Of a DNA stretch of 64,000 bases, positions 50,163 to 58,718 are shown in pieces (within the stretch, counting starts at the first letter, position 1; each line of letters opens with the position of its first letter). The notes below the pieces were generated by a model. It saw only the letters and a list, made by a program, of their open reading frames with translations. It had not been told where the DNA came from and did not search any database. Source of the stretch: Mycobacterium bohemicum DSM 44277 (GTDB taxonomy: Bacteria > Actinomycetota > Actinomycetes > Mycobacteriales > Mycobacteriaceae); the NCBI RefSeq assembly GCF_001053185.1, contig NZ_CSTD01000004.1:174504-238503 (forward strand), read 5' to 3'. Both the position numbers and the translations under genes were made by a program.

Positions 50163-51220
50163 AGCGAGTGGACCAGCGACACCAGCTCGGTCAGCACGCC
50201 CGGGTCGGTCTCGGGCAGCACCCCATGCCCGAGGTTGAAGACGTGCCCGGCCGCGCCGGCGTCGACGGCCCTGCGCCCGTCGTCGACCACACCCCGCGCC
50301 GCGCGCTCCACCACCGGCCAGCCCGCCATCAGCACCACCGGATCGAGGTTGCCCTGCAACGCCGTCCCGGGCGCGACCCGGCTCGCGGCGTCGGTCAGCG
50401 ACGTGCGCCAGTCCACGCCGACCACCGAGGCGCCCGCGTCCGACATCGCGCCCAGCAACTCCGCGGTGCCCACCCCGAAATGCGTCATCGGGACGCCGTA
50501 CCCGGACAGCGCGGCGAAAACCCCTGCGCTGTGCGGCAATACGTACTGCCGGTAGTCGGCCAGCGACAGCGCTCCCGCCCAGGAGTCGAACACCTGGATC
50601 GCGTCCACCCCGGCGTCGAGCTGCGCCCGCAGGAACCCGACGGTGATGTCGGCCAGTTTGTCCAGCAGCGCGTGCCACGTCCGCGGCTCGGCCAGCATCA
50701 TCGCCTTGGTCCGGGCGTGGTGGCGGCTCGGGCCGCCCTCGATCAGGTAGGACGCCAGCGTGAACGGCGCGCCGGCGAAGCCGATCAGCGGCACAGGCCC
50801 GAGCGCGGCCACCAGCAGCGCGACCGCGTCGGCGACCGGCGCGACCCGTTGCGCGTCCAGGGGTTTGAGCGCGTCGACGTCGCCCGCGGTGCGTACCGGG
50901 GATGCGATGACCGGCCCCACGTTCGGGACGATGTCCAGGTCGACACCCGCGCCCAGCAGCGGCACCACGATGTCGGAGAACAGGATGGCCGCGTCGACGT
51001 CGTGCCGGTGCACCGGCTGCAGGGTGATCTCGCAGACCAGCTCGGCGTCGAAGCAGGCCGCCAGCATGTCGTGCTGGGCCCGCAGCGCCCGGTACTCGGG
51101 CAGCGAGCGACCGGCCTGCCGCATGAACCACACCGGCAGCCGGCCGGGTTTGCGGCCGGTGACCGCGGCCAGGTACGGCGACTCGGGAAGGTCGCGGCGG
51201 GTACGCGCAGGCTTGTCCAT
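50159..51220 (-). CDS. hemE: Uroporphyrinogen decarboxylase
   Basis: 353 residues from ATG 51220 (MDKPARTRRDLPESPYLAAV); a GTG at 51238 is an alternative. UROD signatures: LPVWFMRQAGRSLPEYRALR, DAAILFSDIVVPLLGAGVDL DIVPNVGPVI, IGFAGAPFTLASYLIEGGPS, and NLGHGVLPETDPGVLTELV. It decarboxylates uroporphyrinogen III to coproporphyrinogen III, the substrate of the next step. A few residues are missing relative to relatives around LLGAMSDAGASVVGVDWRTS, probably a natural loop difference. Confidence 0.95.
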   Translation of the reverse strand: MDKPARTRRDLPESPYLAAVTGRKPGRLPVWFMRQAGRSLPEYRALRAQHDMLAACFDAELVCEITLQPVHRHDVDAAILFSDIVVPLLGAGVDLDIVPNVGPVIASPVRTAGDVDALKPLDAQRVAPVADAVALLVAALGPVPLIGFAGAPFTLASYLIEGGPSRHHARTKAMMLAEPRTWHALLDKLADITVGFLRAQLDAGVDAIQVFDSWAGALSLADYRQYVLPHSAGVFAALSGYGVPMTHFGVGTAELLGAMSDAGASVVGVDWRTSLTDAASRVAPGTALQGNLDPVVLMAGWPVVERAARGVVDDGRRAVDAGAAGHVFNLGHGVLPETDPGVLTELVSLVHSL

Positions 51221-51277
51221 CGGCGTCAATGCTGCCACGAGGCCGCCGCCGGGGCGGCGCTGCGTAATATCGCGACC

Positions 51278-52096
51278 GTGTCAGTGCGCCAGTCACCCGT
51301 GAATTACGACGAGTTCCCCGGCCTGCGGTTCGAGACCGGGGAGAACGGGGTGCTGACGCTGGTCCTCGACGCCCCTGGCCTGAACTCGGTGGGGCCGCAG
51401 ATGCACCGCGACCTGGCCGACGTCTGGCCGGTGATCGGCCGCGACCCGGACGTGCGGGTCGTGCTGGTCCGCGGCGAGGGCAGGGCGTTCTCCTCGGGCG
51501 GCAGCTTCGACCTCATCGAAGAGACCATGGGCGACTACGAGGGCCGGATGCGGATCATGCGCGAGGCCCGCGACCTGGTGCTCAACATGGTCAACCTCGA
51601 CAAGCCGGTGGTCTCGGCGATTCGCGGGCCGGCCGTCGGCGCCGGCCTGGTGGTCGCGCTGCTGGCCGACATCTCGGTGGCCTCGCGCACCGCGAAGATC
51701 ATCGACGGGCACACCAAGCTGGGCGTGGCCGCCGGCGACCACGCCGCCATCTGCTGGCCGCTGCTGGTCGGGATGGCCAAGGCCAAGTACTACCTGCTGA
51801 CCTGCGAGACGCTGCTCGGCGAGGAGGCCGAGCGCATCGGCCTGGTGTCGACCTGCGTCGACGACGACGACGTGCTGCCCACCGCCACCCGGATCGCCGA
51901 GAATTTGGCGCAGGGCGCCCAACACGCGATCCGCTGGACCAAGCACAGCCTGAACCAGTGGTATCGCATGTTCGGCCCGACCTTCGAGACGTCGCTCGGC
52001 CTGGAATTCCTCGGCTTCGGCGGGCCCGACGTCCGCGAGGGATTGGCCGCCCACCGCGAGAAACGCCCGGCCCGGTTCGGCGGAAATGCCACGTGA
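51278..52096 (+). CDS. echA15: Enoyl-CoA hydratase/isomerase family (EchA15-like)
   Basis: 272 residues from GTG 51278. Crotonase fold: FETGENGVLTLVLDAPGLNS VGPQMHRDL, the oxyanion-hole helix GRAFSSGGSFDLIEE, VVSAIRGPAVGAGLVVALLA DISVASRTAKI, and LGVAAGDHAAICWPLLVGMA. The usual Glu pair of hydratases is changed (GD-HAAICWP), so it may act as an isomerase or on an unusual CoA ester. Divergent from hemE by a 57-bp spacer; this order is as in Rv2678c-Rv2679. Confidence 0.9.
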   Translation: MSVRQSPVNYDEFPGLRFETGENGVLTLVLDAPGLNSVGPQMHRDLADVWPVIGRDPDVRVVLVRGEGRAFSSGGSFDLIEETMGDYEGRMRIMREARDLVLNMVNLDKPVVSAIRGPAVGAGLVVALLADISVASRTAKIIDGHTKLGVAAGDHAAICWPLLVGMAKAKYYLLTCETLLGEEAERIGLVSTCVDDDDVLPTATRIAENLAQGAQHAIRWTKHSLNQWYRMFGPTFETSLGLEFLGFGGPDVREGLAAHREKRPARFGGNAT

Positions 52097-52205
52097 GCAG
52101 GCCCGATACCCTCCGATGAGGCCGGATAACAGCTTGGTTGCGGCCGATGGCGGACCCGGCGCGCCTGTCGCCGCGGGTCCGCCGATGGGTCTACCGTCGA
52201 ATTCT

Positions 52206-52841
52206 GTGACCAGCGCCGGCGACCACGGGCAGCGGCGCGACCAGAAGGAGCGGCGCCCCTTGAGCTCAGTCGAACCGGCCCCCTTTCGCGATGCGGTCGC
52301 GGCGATGAACGCCGCCGCCGTGCGGCCGGAGATCGAACTCGGGCCGATCCGCCCCCCGCAGCGCCTGGCGCCGTTCAGCTACGCGCTGGGAGCCGAGGTC
52401 AAACACCCCGACCTGGAGATCGTCCCGGAACGATCCGAGGGCGACGCGTTCGGCCGGCTGATCCTGCTCTACGACCCGGACGGCGCGGAGGCCTGGGACG
52501 GCACCCTGCGTCTGGTCGCGTACGTCCAGGCCGACCTCGACCCCAGCGAGGCCGTCGACCCCCTGCTGCCCGAGGTGGCCTGGAGCTGGCTCGTCGACGC
52601 GCTGGCGTCGCGCACCGAGCTCGTCACGGCGCTGGGCGGAACCGTCACCGCGACCACGTCGGTGCGCTACGGCGACATCTCGGGACCGCCCCGCGCACAC
52701 CAGCTGGAGCTGCGCGCGTCGTGGACGGCCACCACCCCCGACCTCGGTGTGCACGTCGAGGCCTTCTGCGAGGTGCTCGAGCACGCCGCAGGCCTACCGC
52801 CGGCGGGGGTCACCGACCTCGGCTCGCGGTCACGCGCCTGA
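52206..52841 (+). CDS. DUF3000 conserved protein (Rv2680-like)
   Basis: 211 residues from GTG 52206, matching the length I recall for Rv2680; longer starts at 52116 and 52086 add only low-complexity sequence. Conserved core: PFRDAVAAMNAAAVRPEIEL GPIRPPQRLAPFSYALGAEV, DAFGRLILLYDPDGAEAWDG TLRLVAYVQADLDPSEAVDP, VEAFCEVLEHAAGLPPAGVT. No known function. It precedes the RNase D gene by 1 bp in most actinobacteria, suggesting a shared RNA-related role. Confidence 0.85.
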   Translation: MTSAGDHGQRRDQKERRPLSSVEPAPFRDAVAAMNAAAVRPEIELGPIRPPQRLAPFSYALGAEVKHPDLEIVPERSEGDAFGRLILLYDPDGAEAWDGTLRLVAYVQADLDPSEAVDPLLPEVAWSWLVDALASRTELVTALGGTVTATTSVRYGDISGPPRAHQLELRASWTATTPDLGVHVEAFCEVLEHAAGLPPAGVTDLGSRSRA

Positions 52842-52842
52842 C

Positions 52843-54094
52843 ATGGGCGAATCCGCAGTCGAGGGACCCGAGCCCGAACCCACGCCGCTGCTGCGTCCCG
52901 CCGACGGGGTTCCGCCGCTGTCGGTCACCGTCGGCGAGATCGAGGCGGCCGCGGGGCTGCTCGGCGGCGGGCACGGGCCGTTCGCCGTCGACGCCGAGCG
53001 GGCCTCGGGGTTCCGCTACTCCAACCGCGCGTACCTGATCCAGATCCGGCGCGCCGGCGCCGGCACCGTGCTGATCGACCCGGTCAGCCACGGCGCCGAC
53101 CCGCTGACCGCGCTGCGGCCCGTCGCCGAGGTGCTGAGCGACGACGAATGGATCCTGCACTCCGCCGACCAGGACCTGCCGTGCCTCGCGGAGGTGGGCA
53201 TGCGGCCACCCGCGCTCTACGACACCGAGCTCGCCGGGCGGCTGGCCGGATTCGACCGGGTGAACCTGGCGACCATGGTCGAACGGCTCCTCGGGTTCGG
53301 ACTGGTCAAGGGCCACGGCGCGGCCGACTGGTCCAGGCGCCCGCTGCCCCCCGAATGGCTCAATTACGCCGCCCTGGACGTGGAGCTGTTGATCGAGCTG
53401 CGCGCGGCGATCTCCGGAATCCTGGACGAGCAGGGCAAAAGCGCTTGGGCCGCAGAGGAATTCGACCACCTGCGCCAGGTCGGCGGCCGGGAGCCCGCCC
53501 CGGCCGCCCGCCGTCCGCGAGCTGTGGACCACCCGCGACCACATCGCCCAGCGCCGCGACATCGCGCCGCACCGCGTGCTGCCGGACTCCGCCATCATCG
53601 ACGCGGCGGTCGCCGACCCCACGACCGTCGAGGACCTCGTCGCGCTGCCGGTGTTCGGCGGGCGCAACCAGCGTCGCAGCGCGGCGACCTGGCTGGCGGC
53701 CCTTCAGGCGGCGCGCACGAACCCCAGCCCGCCGGACGACACCGACGCGCCCAACGGTCCGCCCCCGGCCGCGCGGTGGAGCCGGCGCAAACCGGAGGCG
53801 GCGGCGCGGCTGGAGGCGGCACGGGCGGCGCTGTCGGAGGTGTCAGAGCGGGTCGGGATTCCGACCGAAAACCTGCTCTCGCCCGATTTGGTGCGCCGGC
53901 TGTGCTGGGACTGGGAGGTCCACCGCCACGGCGGGGCCGACGTGACGGAGGCCGTCGAGGCCTTCCTGCGGGCCGGTCAGGCGCGGGCGTGGCAGCGCCA
54001 CCTCGCGGTTCCGGAGCTGGCGCGGGCGTTGCAGCCGCCGGACGACGACGGCGCCGACGAGTCATCCGCCGATGGGGATGCCCCGGCCGGCTAG
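52843..54094 (+). pseudogene. rnd: RNase D (3'-5' exonuclease with HRDC domain), frameshifted with a short deletion
   Basis: From ATG 52843 the DEDD exonuclease part is intact: GPFAVDAERASGFRYSNRAY (DxE), ILHSADQDLPCLAEVG (D), LPPEWLNYAALDVELLIELR (Y-x3-D). After KSAWAAEEFDHLRQVGG the frame fails near 53500, and the HRDC part continues in another frame: AVRELWTTRDHIAQRRDIAP HRVLPDSAIIDAAVADP, VFGGRNQRRSAATWLAAL, to the stop at 54094. About 20 residues expected in the linker (the RRTSGIHKVR-like segment before AVRELW) are missing, so it is a small deletion rather than a 1-base slip. The protein would lose its HRDC domains. Confidence 0.78.
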
Positions 54095-56004
54095 TCCAGC
54101 CGCTCGCTGATCTCCGACTCGGTGACCGAACTGCCCAGCGCGGCAACCCATCCGGTGATCCGCCGGGCCACGCCCTGGTCGGTCAGCCCGAGGTCGGCCA
54201 GCAACTCGCCGCGGGAGGCCTGCTCGAAGAACTCCTGCGGCAGCCCGACGTCGCGGCACGGGATGTCGATCTCGGCCCGCCGCAGCGCGGCCGACACCGC
54301 CGAGCCCACGCCACCGTTGACGCCGTTGTCCTCCAGCGTCACCAGCAGTTTGTGCCGGGTCGCCAGCTCCCGCACGCCGTCGGACACGGGCAGCACCCAG
54401 CGCGGGTCGATCACGGTGACGCCGATGCCCTGGTTGTGCAGCCGCTTGGCCACCTCGAGCGCCATCGACGCGAACGCGCCAACCGCCACCAGCAACACAT
54501 CCTGGTTCATCCCGTCGGCCGGAACGGCGAGGATGTCGATGCCCGCCCGCCGCTCGAGGGCCGGAACGTCCTCTCCGACATCGCCTTTGGGGAAGCGCAG
54601 CGCGGTGGGGCCGTCGTCGACGTCGAGGGCCTCGCCGAGTTCCTCGCGCAGCCGCGTCGCGTCCCGGGGGGCGGCCACCCGCATCCCCGGCACGATGCCG
54701 AGGATCGACAGGTCCCACATGCCGTTGTGGCTCGGGCCGTCGGAGCCGGTGATGCCCGCCCGGTCGAGGACCAGGGTGACGGGCAGCTTGTGCAGCGCCA
54801 CGTCCATCATGATCTGGTCGAAGGCGCGGTTGAGGAACGTCGAGTAGATCGCCACCACCGGGTGCATGCCCCCCATCGCCAGGCCCGCGGCCGAGGTCAG
54901 CGCGTGCTGCTCGGCGATGCCGACGTCGAAGAGGCGATCCGGGAACCGCTCGCCGAACGGCGTCAGCCCGGTGGGCCCGGGCATGGCCGCGGTGATGGCC
55001 ACGATGTCGCGGCGCGTGCGGCCGTAGCCGATGAGCGCGTCGGAGAACGTCGCCGTCCACCCCGGGGCGGCGACCTTGGTGGCCCGGCCGGTGACCGGGT
55101 CGATCGGGACGGTCGAGTGCATCTGCTCGGCCTCGTCGGCCTCGGCCGGCGCGTACCCCATGCCCTTGCGGGTGGCGACGTGCACGATCACCGGCCGGCC
55201 GAACCCGCGGGCATGGCGCAGCGCCGCCTCGACGGCGCGCTCGTCGTGACCGTCGACGGGGCCCACGTACTTCAGGCCGAGGTCGGTGAACAGCAGCTGC
55301 GGGGCCAGCGAGTCCTTGATGCCGGCCTTGACGCTGTGCATGAAGTGGTAGACGAACTCGCCGACGAAGGGCATCGAACGCAGCGCCTCGCGGCCGGCCT
55401 CGAGCGCCTGCTCGTAGGCCGGCTGCAGCCGCAGCGTGGCCAGCCGGTCGGCCAGGCCGCCGATGGTGGGCGCGTAGCTGCGGCCGTTGTCGTTGACGAC
55501 GATGATCACCGGCCGGTTCGACGCGGCGATGTTGTTCAGCGCCTCCCAGCACATGCCGCCGGTCAGCGCGCCGTCGCCGACCACCGCGACGACGTGCCGG
55601 TTGCGGTGCCCGGTCAGCTCGAACGCCTTGGCCAGGCCGTCGGCGTAGGACAGGGCGGCGCTGGCGTGGCTGGACTCCACCCAGTCGTGCTCGCTCTCGG
55701 CGCGCGAGGGATACCCCGACAGGCCGCCCTTCTTGCGCAGGGTCTCGAACTCGTGCCAGCGCCCGGTCAGCATCTTGTGCACGTAGGCCTGGTGGCCGGT
55801 GTCGAAGATGATCGGGTCGTGGGGCGAGTCGAAGACCCGGTGCAGCGCCAGCGTCAGCTCCACCACGCCCAGGTTGGGTCCCAGGTGCCCGCCGGTGGCG
55901 GCGACCTTGTGAATCAGGAATTCGCGGATCTCGGCGGCCAGATCCCGCACCTGCTGTTGGGACAGGTGCTGCAAATCGGCGGGTCCACGAATTTGTTCGA
56001 GCAT
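54091..56004 (-). CDS. dxs: 1-deoxy-D-xylulose-5-phosphate synthase
   Basis: 637 residues from ATG 56004, full length. Transketolase-type: FDTGHQAYVHKMLTGRWHEF, SGYPSRAESEHDWVESSHAS, the TPP motif VAVVGDGALTGGMCWEALNN with NDN downstream, FDVGIAEQHALTSAAGLAMG, YSTFLNRAFDQIMMDVALHK, DRAGITGSDGPSHNGMWDLS. It condenses pyruvate and glyceraldehyde-3-phosphate, the first step of the MEP isoprenoid pathway. Convergent with the RNase D gene (4-bp overlap of ends). Confidence 0.97.
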   Translation of the reverse strand: MLEQIRGPADLQHLSQQQVRDLAAEIREFLIHKVAATGGHLGPNLGVVELTLALHRVFDSPHDPIIFDTGHQAYVHKMLTGRWHEFETLRKKGGLSGYPSRAESEHDWVESSHASAALSYADGLAKAFELTGHRNRHVVAVVGDGALTGGMCWEALNNIAASNRPVIIVVNDNGRSYAPTIGGLADRLATLRLQPAYEQALEAGREALRSMPFVGEFVYHFMHSVKAGIKDSLAPQLLFTDLGLKYVGPVDGHDERAVEAALRHARGFGRPVIVHVATRKGMGYAPAEADEAEQMHSTVPIDPVTGRATKVAAPGWTATFSDALIGYGRTRRDIVAITAAMPGPTGLTPFGERFPDRLFDVGIAEQHALTSAAGLAMGGMHPVVAIYSTFLNRAFDQIMMDVALHKLPVTLVLDRAGITGSDGPSHNGMWDLSILGIVPGMRVAAPRDATRLREELGEALDVDDGPTALRFPKGDVGEDVPALERRAGIDILAVPADGMNQDVLLVAVGAFASMALEVAKRLHNQGIGVTVIDPRWVLPVSDGVRELATRHKLLVTLEDNGVNGGVGSAVSAALRRAEIDIPCRDVGLPQEFFEQASRGELLADLGLTDQGVARRITGWVAALGSSVTESEISERLD

Positions 56005-56054
56005 CCAGTCAGTTTACGCAGCGACGGCATCGTGGGTTCAGTCGTGCGCGTCGC

Positions 56055-57518
56055 CTAGGCGCGGCCAAACAGCTCGGCCAGAGTGTCGTGAAGTTCGGGA
56101 TCGGCCAGGACGACGACCTCGTCGCCGGCCTGGAGTTCGGTGTCGCCCCGCACCGGCACCAGCCCGGTGGGGCGCACGACGATGCTCACCCAGATGTCGC
56201 CGACGCGGTCACCGAGGCCCTCGACGGTGCAGCCCTGGGCCGCAGACCCGCGGGCAACGCTGAACCGGTGAACGCCCTGCGGTTCGTCGGCGAGCCGCAC
56301 ACCGATCTGCCACGGCTGGGTTTCCACCGTGCGCATCGGCAGGCGCAGCAGCCTCGCGACGCCGGGCACCGAGCTGCCCTGCACCAGCACCGAGAAGACG
56401 ACGACCACGACCACGATGCCGTACAGGCGCTCGGCGTCGGCGATGTGCGCGGCCCGCAGAAACTCGCCCAGCAGGATCGGCACCGCGCCCTTGAGACCGG
56501 CGAACAGGATGAAGGCGCGTTCGTTTCGCTCCAATCGCACACGCACCAGGCAGGCGCTCACCGCCAACGGGCGAATCAGCACCGTGAGACCCACGCCGAG
56601 GACGAGCCCGGGGATCCAGACGTCGGGGTGGGCGATGACGCCCAGGTCCACGGTCAGGCCCAGGACGGCGAAGGCCACGATTTCGGCCAGGCCGGCCAGC
56701 GCGGCGTGGAACCGCTTGATCTCCGGCTTGTAGGGCGCGCGACCGTCGCCGATCACGATGCCGGCGACGAACACCGCCAAAAACCCCGAGCCGTGGGCCA
56801 GGGTCGCCAAGCCGTACAGCATGAGGCAGGACGCCAGCGTGCGCAGCGAATACAGCCCCTCGCTGGGCAGCGCCACGCGGCGCATGAACACCATCAGGAT
56901 CCGCCCGCCAACCACCCCCACGGCCGTGCCGATCACCATCTGCAGGGCGAATTGGGTTCCCACGGTGACGAATCCGGCCGCGCTGAGCCCGCCGGCGGCG
57001 ATCAGGCCGCCCATCAGGGAGATGCCCACCGGATCGTTGGTACCGGACTCACCCTCCAGGATCGTGCTGCTGCGGCCCGAGATTTCGCGTTTGCCCAGAA
57101 CGGAGAAGACCACCGCGGGATCGGTGGGCGCCACCGCCGTGGCGACCAGCACCGCGACATACCAGCCGAGTCCGCACGCGTAGTGCAGCAGCAGCGCGGC
57201 GCCCGCGGCGACGAGACCGGTGCCCAGGACGCCGACGGACAAGATGGGGACCGCCGCCGCGCGGAACCGCGACGGCCCGATGTGCATGCCGCCGTCGAAC
57301 AGCACCAGCACCAGCGCGATGGTGATGACCCGCTCCACGGTCGGCTCGGACAGCGGCTGGACCGCCGGCACCGCGTGCACCGCCACGGCGGCCCCGACCA
57401 GCACGAGGAGGGCCACCGGCACCTTGATCCGCTCGGTGAGCCGGTTCGCGAGCACCGCGATCAAACCGACTGCACTGCAGAACAAGATGATCAGCGCGTA
57501 GCGGTAGGTCTCGTTCAC
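56055..57518 (-). CDS. K+/H+ or Na+/H+ antiporter (CPA1 family) with C-terminal TrkA-C domain
   Basis: 487 residues from GTG 57518. About 12 transmembrane helices with CPA1 motifs: LFDGGMHIGPSRFRAAAVPI, VATAVAPTDPAVVFSVLGKR, LEGESGTNDPVGISLMGGLI (the conserved ND), and LFAGLKGAVPILLGEFLRAA. The last ~130 residues form a RCK_C-type ligand-binding domain (VEGLGDRVGDIWVSIVVRPT GLVPVRGDTELQAGDEVVVL). It exports K+ or Na+ for protons. It resembles NhaP2/CvrA. Together with the APC permease and CeoBC this end of the window is rich in ion-handling genes. Confidence 0.87.
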   Translation of the reverse strand: MNETYRYALIILFCSAVGLIAVLANRLTERIKVPVALLVLVGAAVAVHAVPAVQPLSEPTVERVITIALVLVLFDGGMHIGPSRFRAAAVPILSVGVLGTGLVAAGAALLLHYACGLGWYVAVLVATAVAPTDPAVVFSVLGKREISGRSSTILEGESGTNDPVGISLMGGLIAAGGLSAAGFVTVGTQFALQMVIGTAVGVVGGRILMVFMRRVALPSEGLYSLRTLASCLMLYGLATLAHGSGFLAVFVAGIVIGDGRAPYKPEIKRFHAALAGLAEIVAFAVLGLTVDLGVIAHPDVWIPGLVLGVGLTVLIRPLAVSACLVRVRLERNERAFILFAGLKGAVPILLGEFLRAAHIADAERLYGIVVVVVVFSVLVQGSSVPGVARLLRLPMRTVETQPWQIGVRLADEPQGVHRFSVARGSAAQGCTVEGLGDRVGDIWVSIVVRPTGLVPVRGDTELQAGDEVVVLADPELHDTLAELFGRA

Positions 57519-57678
57519 GATGACGGCAACCGGATGCGGGTGAGGTTGGACCGGGTGGGGTTCGTGGGGGGCACGGAAGCCTTTCGGTGGGTTGCCGGAA
57601 ACATCGCCGACCAGGCTTCCCGGCACACCGCGACGGAGTCTAGCCGCTGCGGGCCTGCGGTGGTGGCGCCGAGCCCAC

Positions 57679-58716
57679 CTAGCGACTGAGCAGCGCCACG
57701 CACTCGGTGTGATGCGTGAGGGGGAACGCATCGAAGACGCTGAGCTTCTCGACGGCATAGCCGTGGCCGCGGTAGAGGCCGATATCGCGCGCGAACGATG
57801 CTGCCTCACAACCGATGTGGACCACGCGCGGCACCGAGGCGGCGGCCAGGAGGTCGATGACCTCACGCCCGGCGCCCGCCCGCGGCGGGTCCAGCACCGC
57901 GACGTCGGCGGCGAAGACGCCGGCGCCGCCGTAGAGATCCCACACGGTCATGCCGGTGGCCGGCTGCGCCCAGTCGACGACCAGCGCGCTGTACACCCGC
58001 GCCGCGTCCCGGTGCGCCTGCCAGAAGGACGTGACGGGCACCCGCCAGGAGCGCGCGCCCACCCGCTGGACGCCGTCATACCCGCCCTGCACCACCGTGG
58101 TCGTCGTGCGACCGCGCTCCCGCTGGGTGCGCACCACGTGGCGTTGGCCGTCGTCGTCGACGGCCACGTGCAGTTGCGCGGCCGGCGGCCAGCCCGGCAC
58201 GTCCAGGCCGTCGAGCATCCCGTCGGGCAGCTGGGCGCAGCGCAGGTCGGTCACCAGCCGGTCGCTGTGGTAGCGGTGAAAGCCGGGGCAACCGTCGTCG
58301 CCGACTTCCAGGCGCACCCGCGTGCGCCAACCGGTGCCGGGCGATTCGGACAGCGGCTGGGCCTCGCCGCTCCACTGATGTCCGCCCAGGCGCTGCAACT
58401 GGTTGGCCACGACGTCCGCCTTGATGGCCCGGGCCGCCTCCGGCGTCGCGAACGCCAGGTCGCAGCACCCCGAGCCGTCCACGCCGGCGATCGGGCACAG
58501 CGACGCGATCCGGTCCGCGGAGGGCTCGATCACCTCGACAACCTCGGCGTGCCAATAAGATCCGCGGTCGGCGGTGACCCGCACCCGCACCCGCTCGCCG
58601 GGCAGGGCGTAGCGCACGAACACCACCCGGCCCTCGTGGTGGGCCACGCAGCTGCCGCCGTTGGCGGGCGCGCCGGCGACCACCGTCAACTCTGCGCGCG
58701 CCGTCGAATCTTGCAT
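57679..58716 (-). pseudogene. TrmA/RumA-family RNA (uracil-5-) methyltransferase with internal in-frame deletion (Rv2689c-like)
   Basis: 345 residues from ATG 58716. The N-terminal TRAM-like part is present (RVRVRVTADRGSYWHAEVVE VIEPSADRIASLC), as are PVTSFWQAHRDAARVYSALV, motif I DLYGGAGVFA, motif IV VAVLDPPRAGAGREVIDLLA, the nucleophile VVHIGCEAASFARD (Cys), and PLTHHTECVALLSR. But motif I is joined directly to ADVAVLDPPRAG; homologues have ~50-60 residues here, including SAM-ribose motif II. Remembered length of Rv2689c is ~405. Loss of motif II should abolish SAM binding. It lies 2 bp downstream of the APC permease gene. Confidence 0.72.
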
Positions 58717-58718
58717 GC

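Noticed and set aside
52747..56058. 1103-codon plus-strand open frame
   Set aside because: The first ~220 residues are the RNase D exonuclease part (from 52843); the rest is antisense to dxs and has no domain similarity, so it is not a giant fusion.
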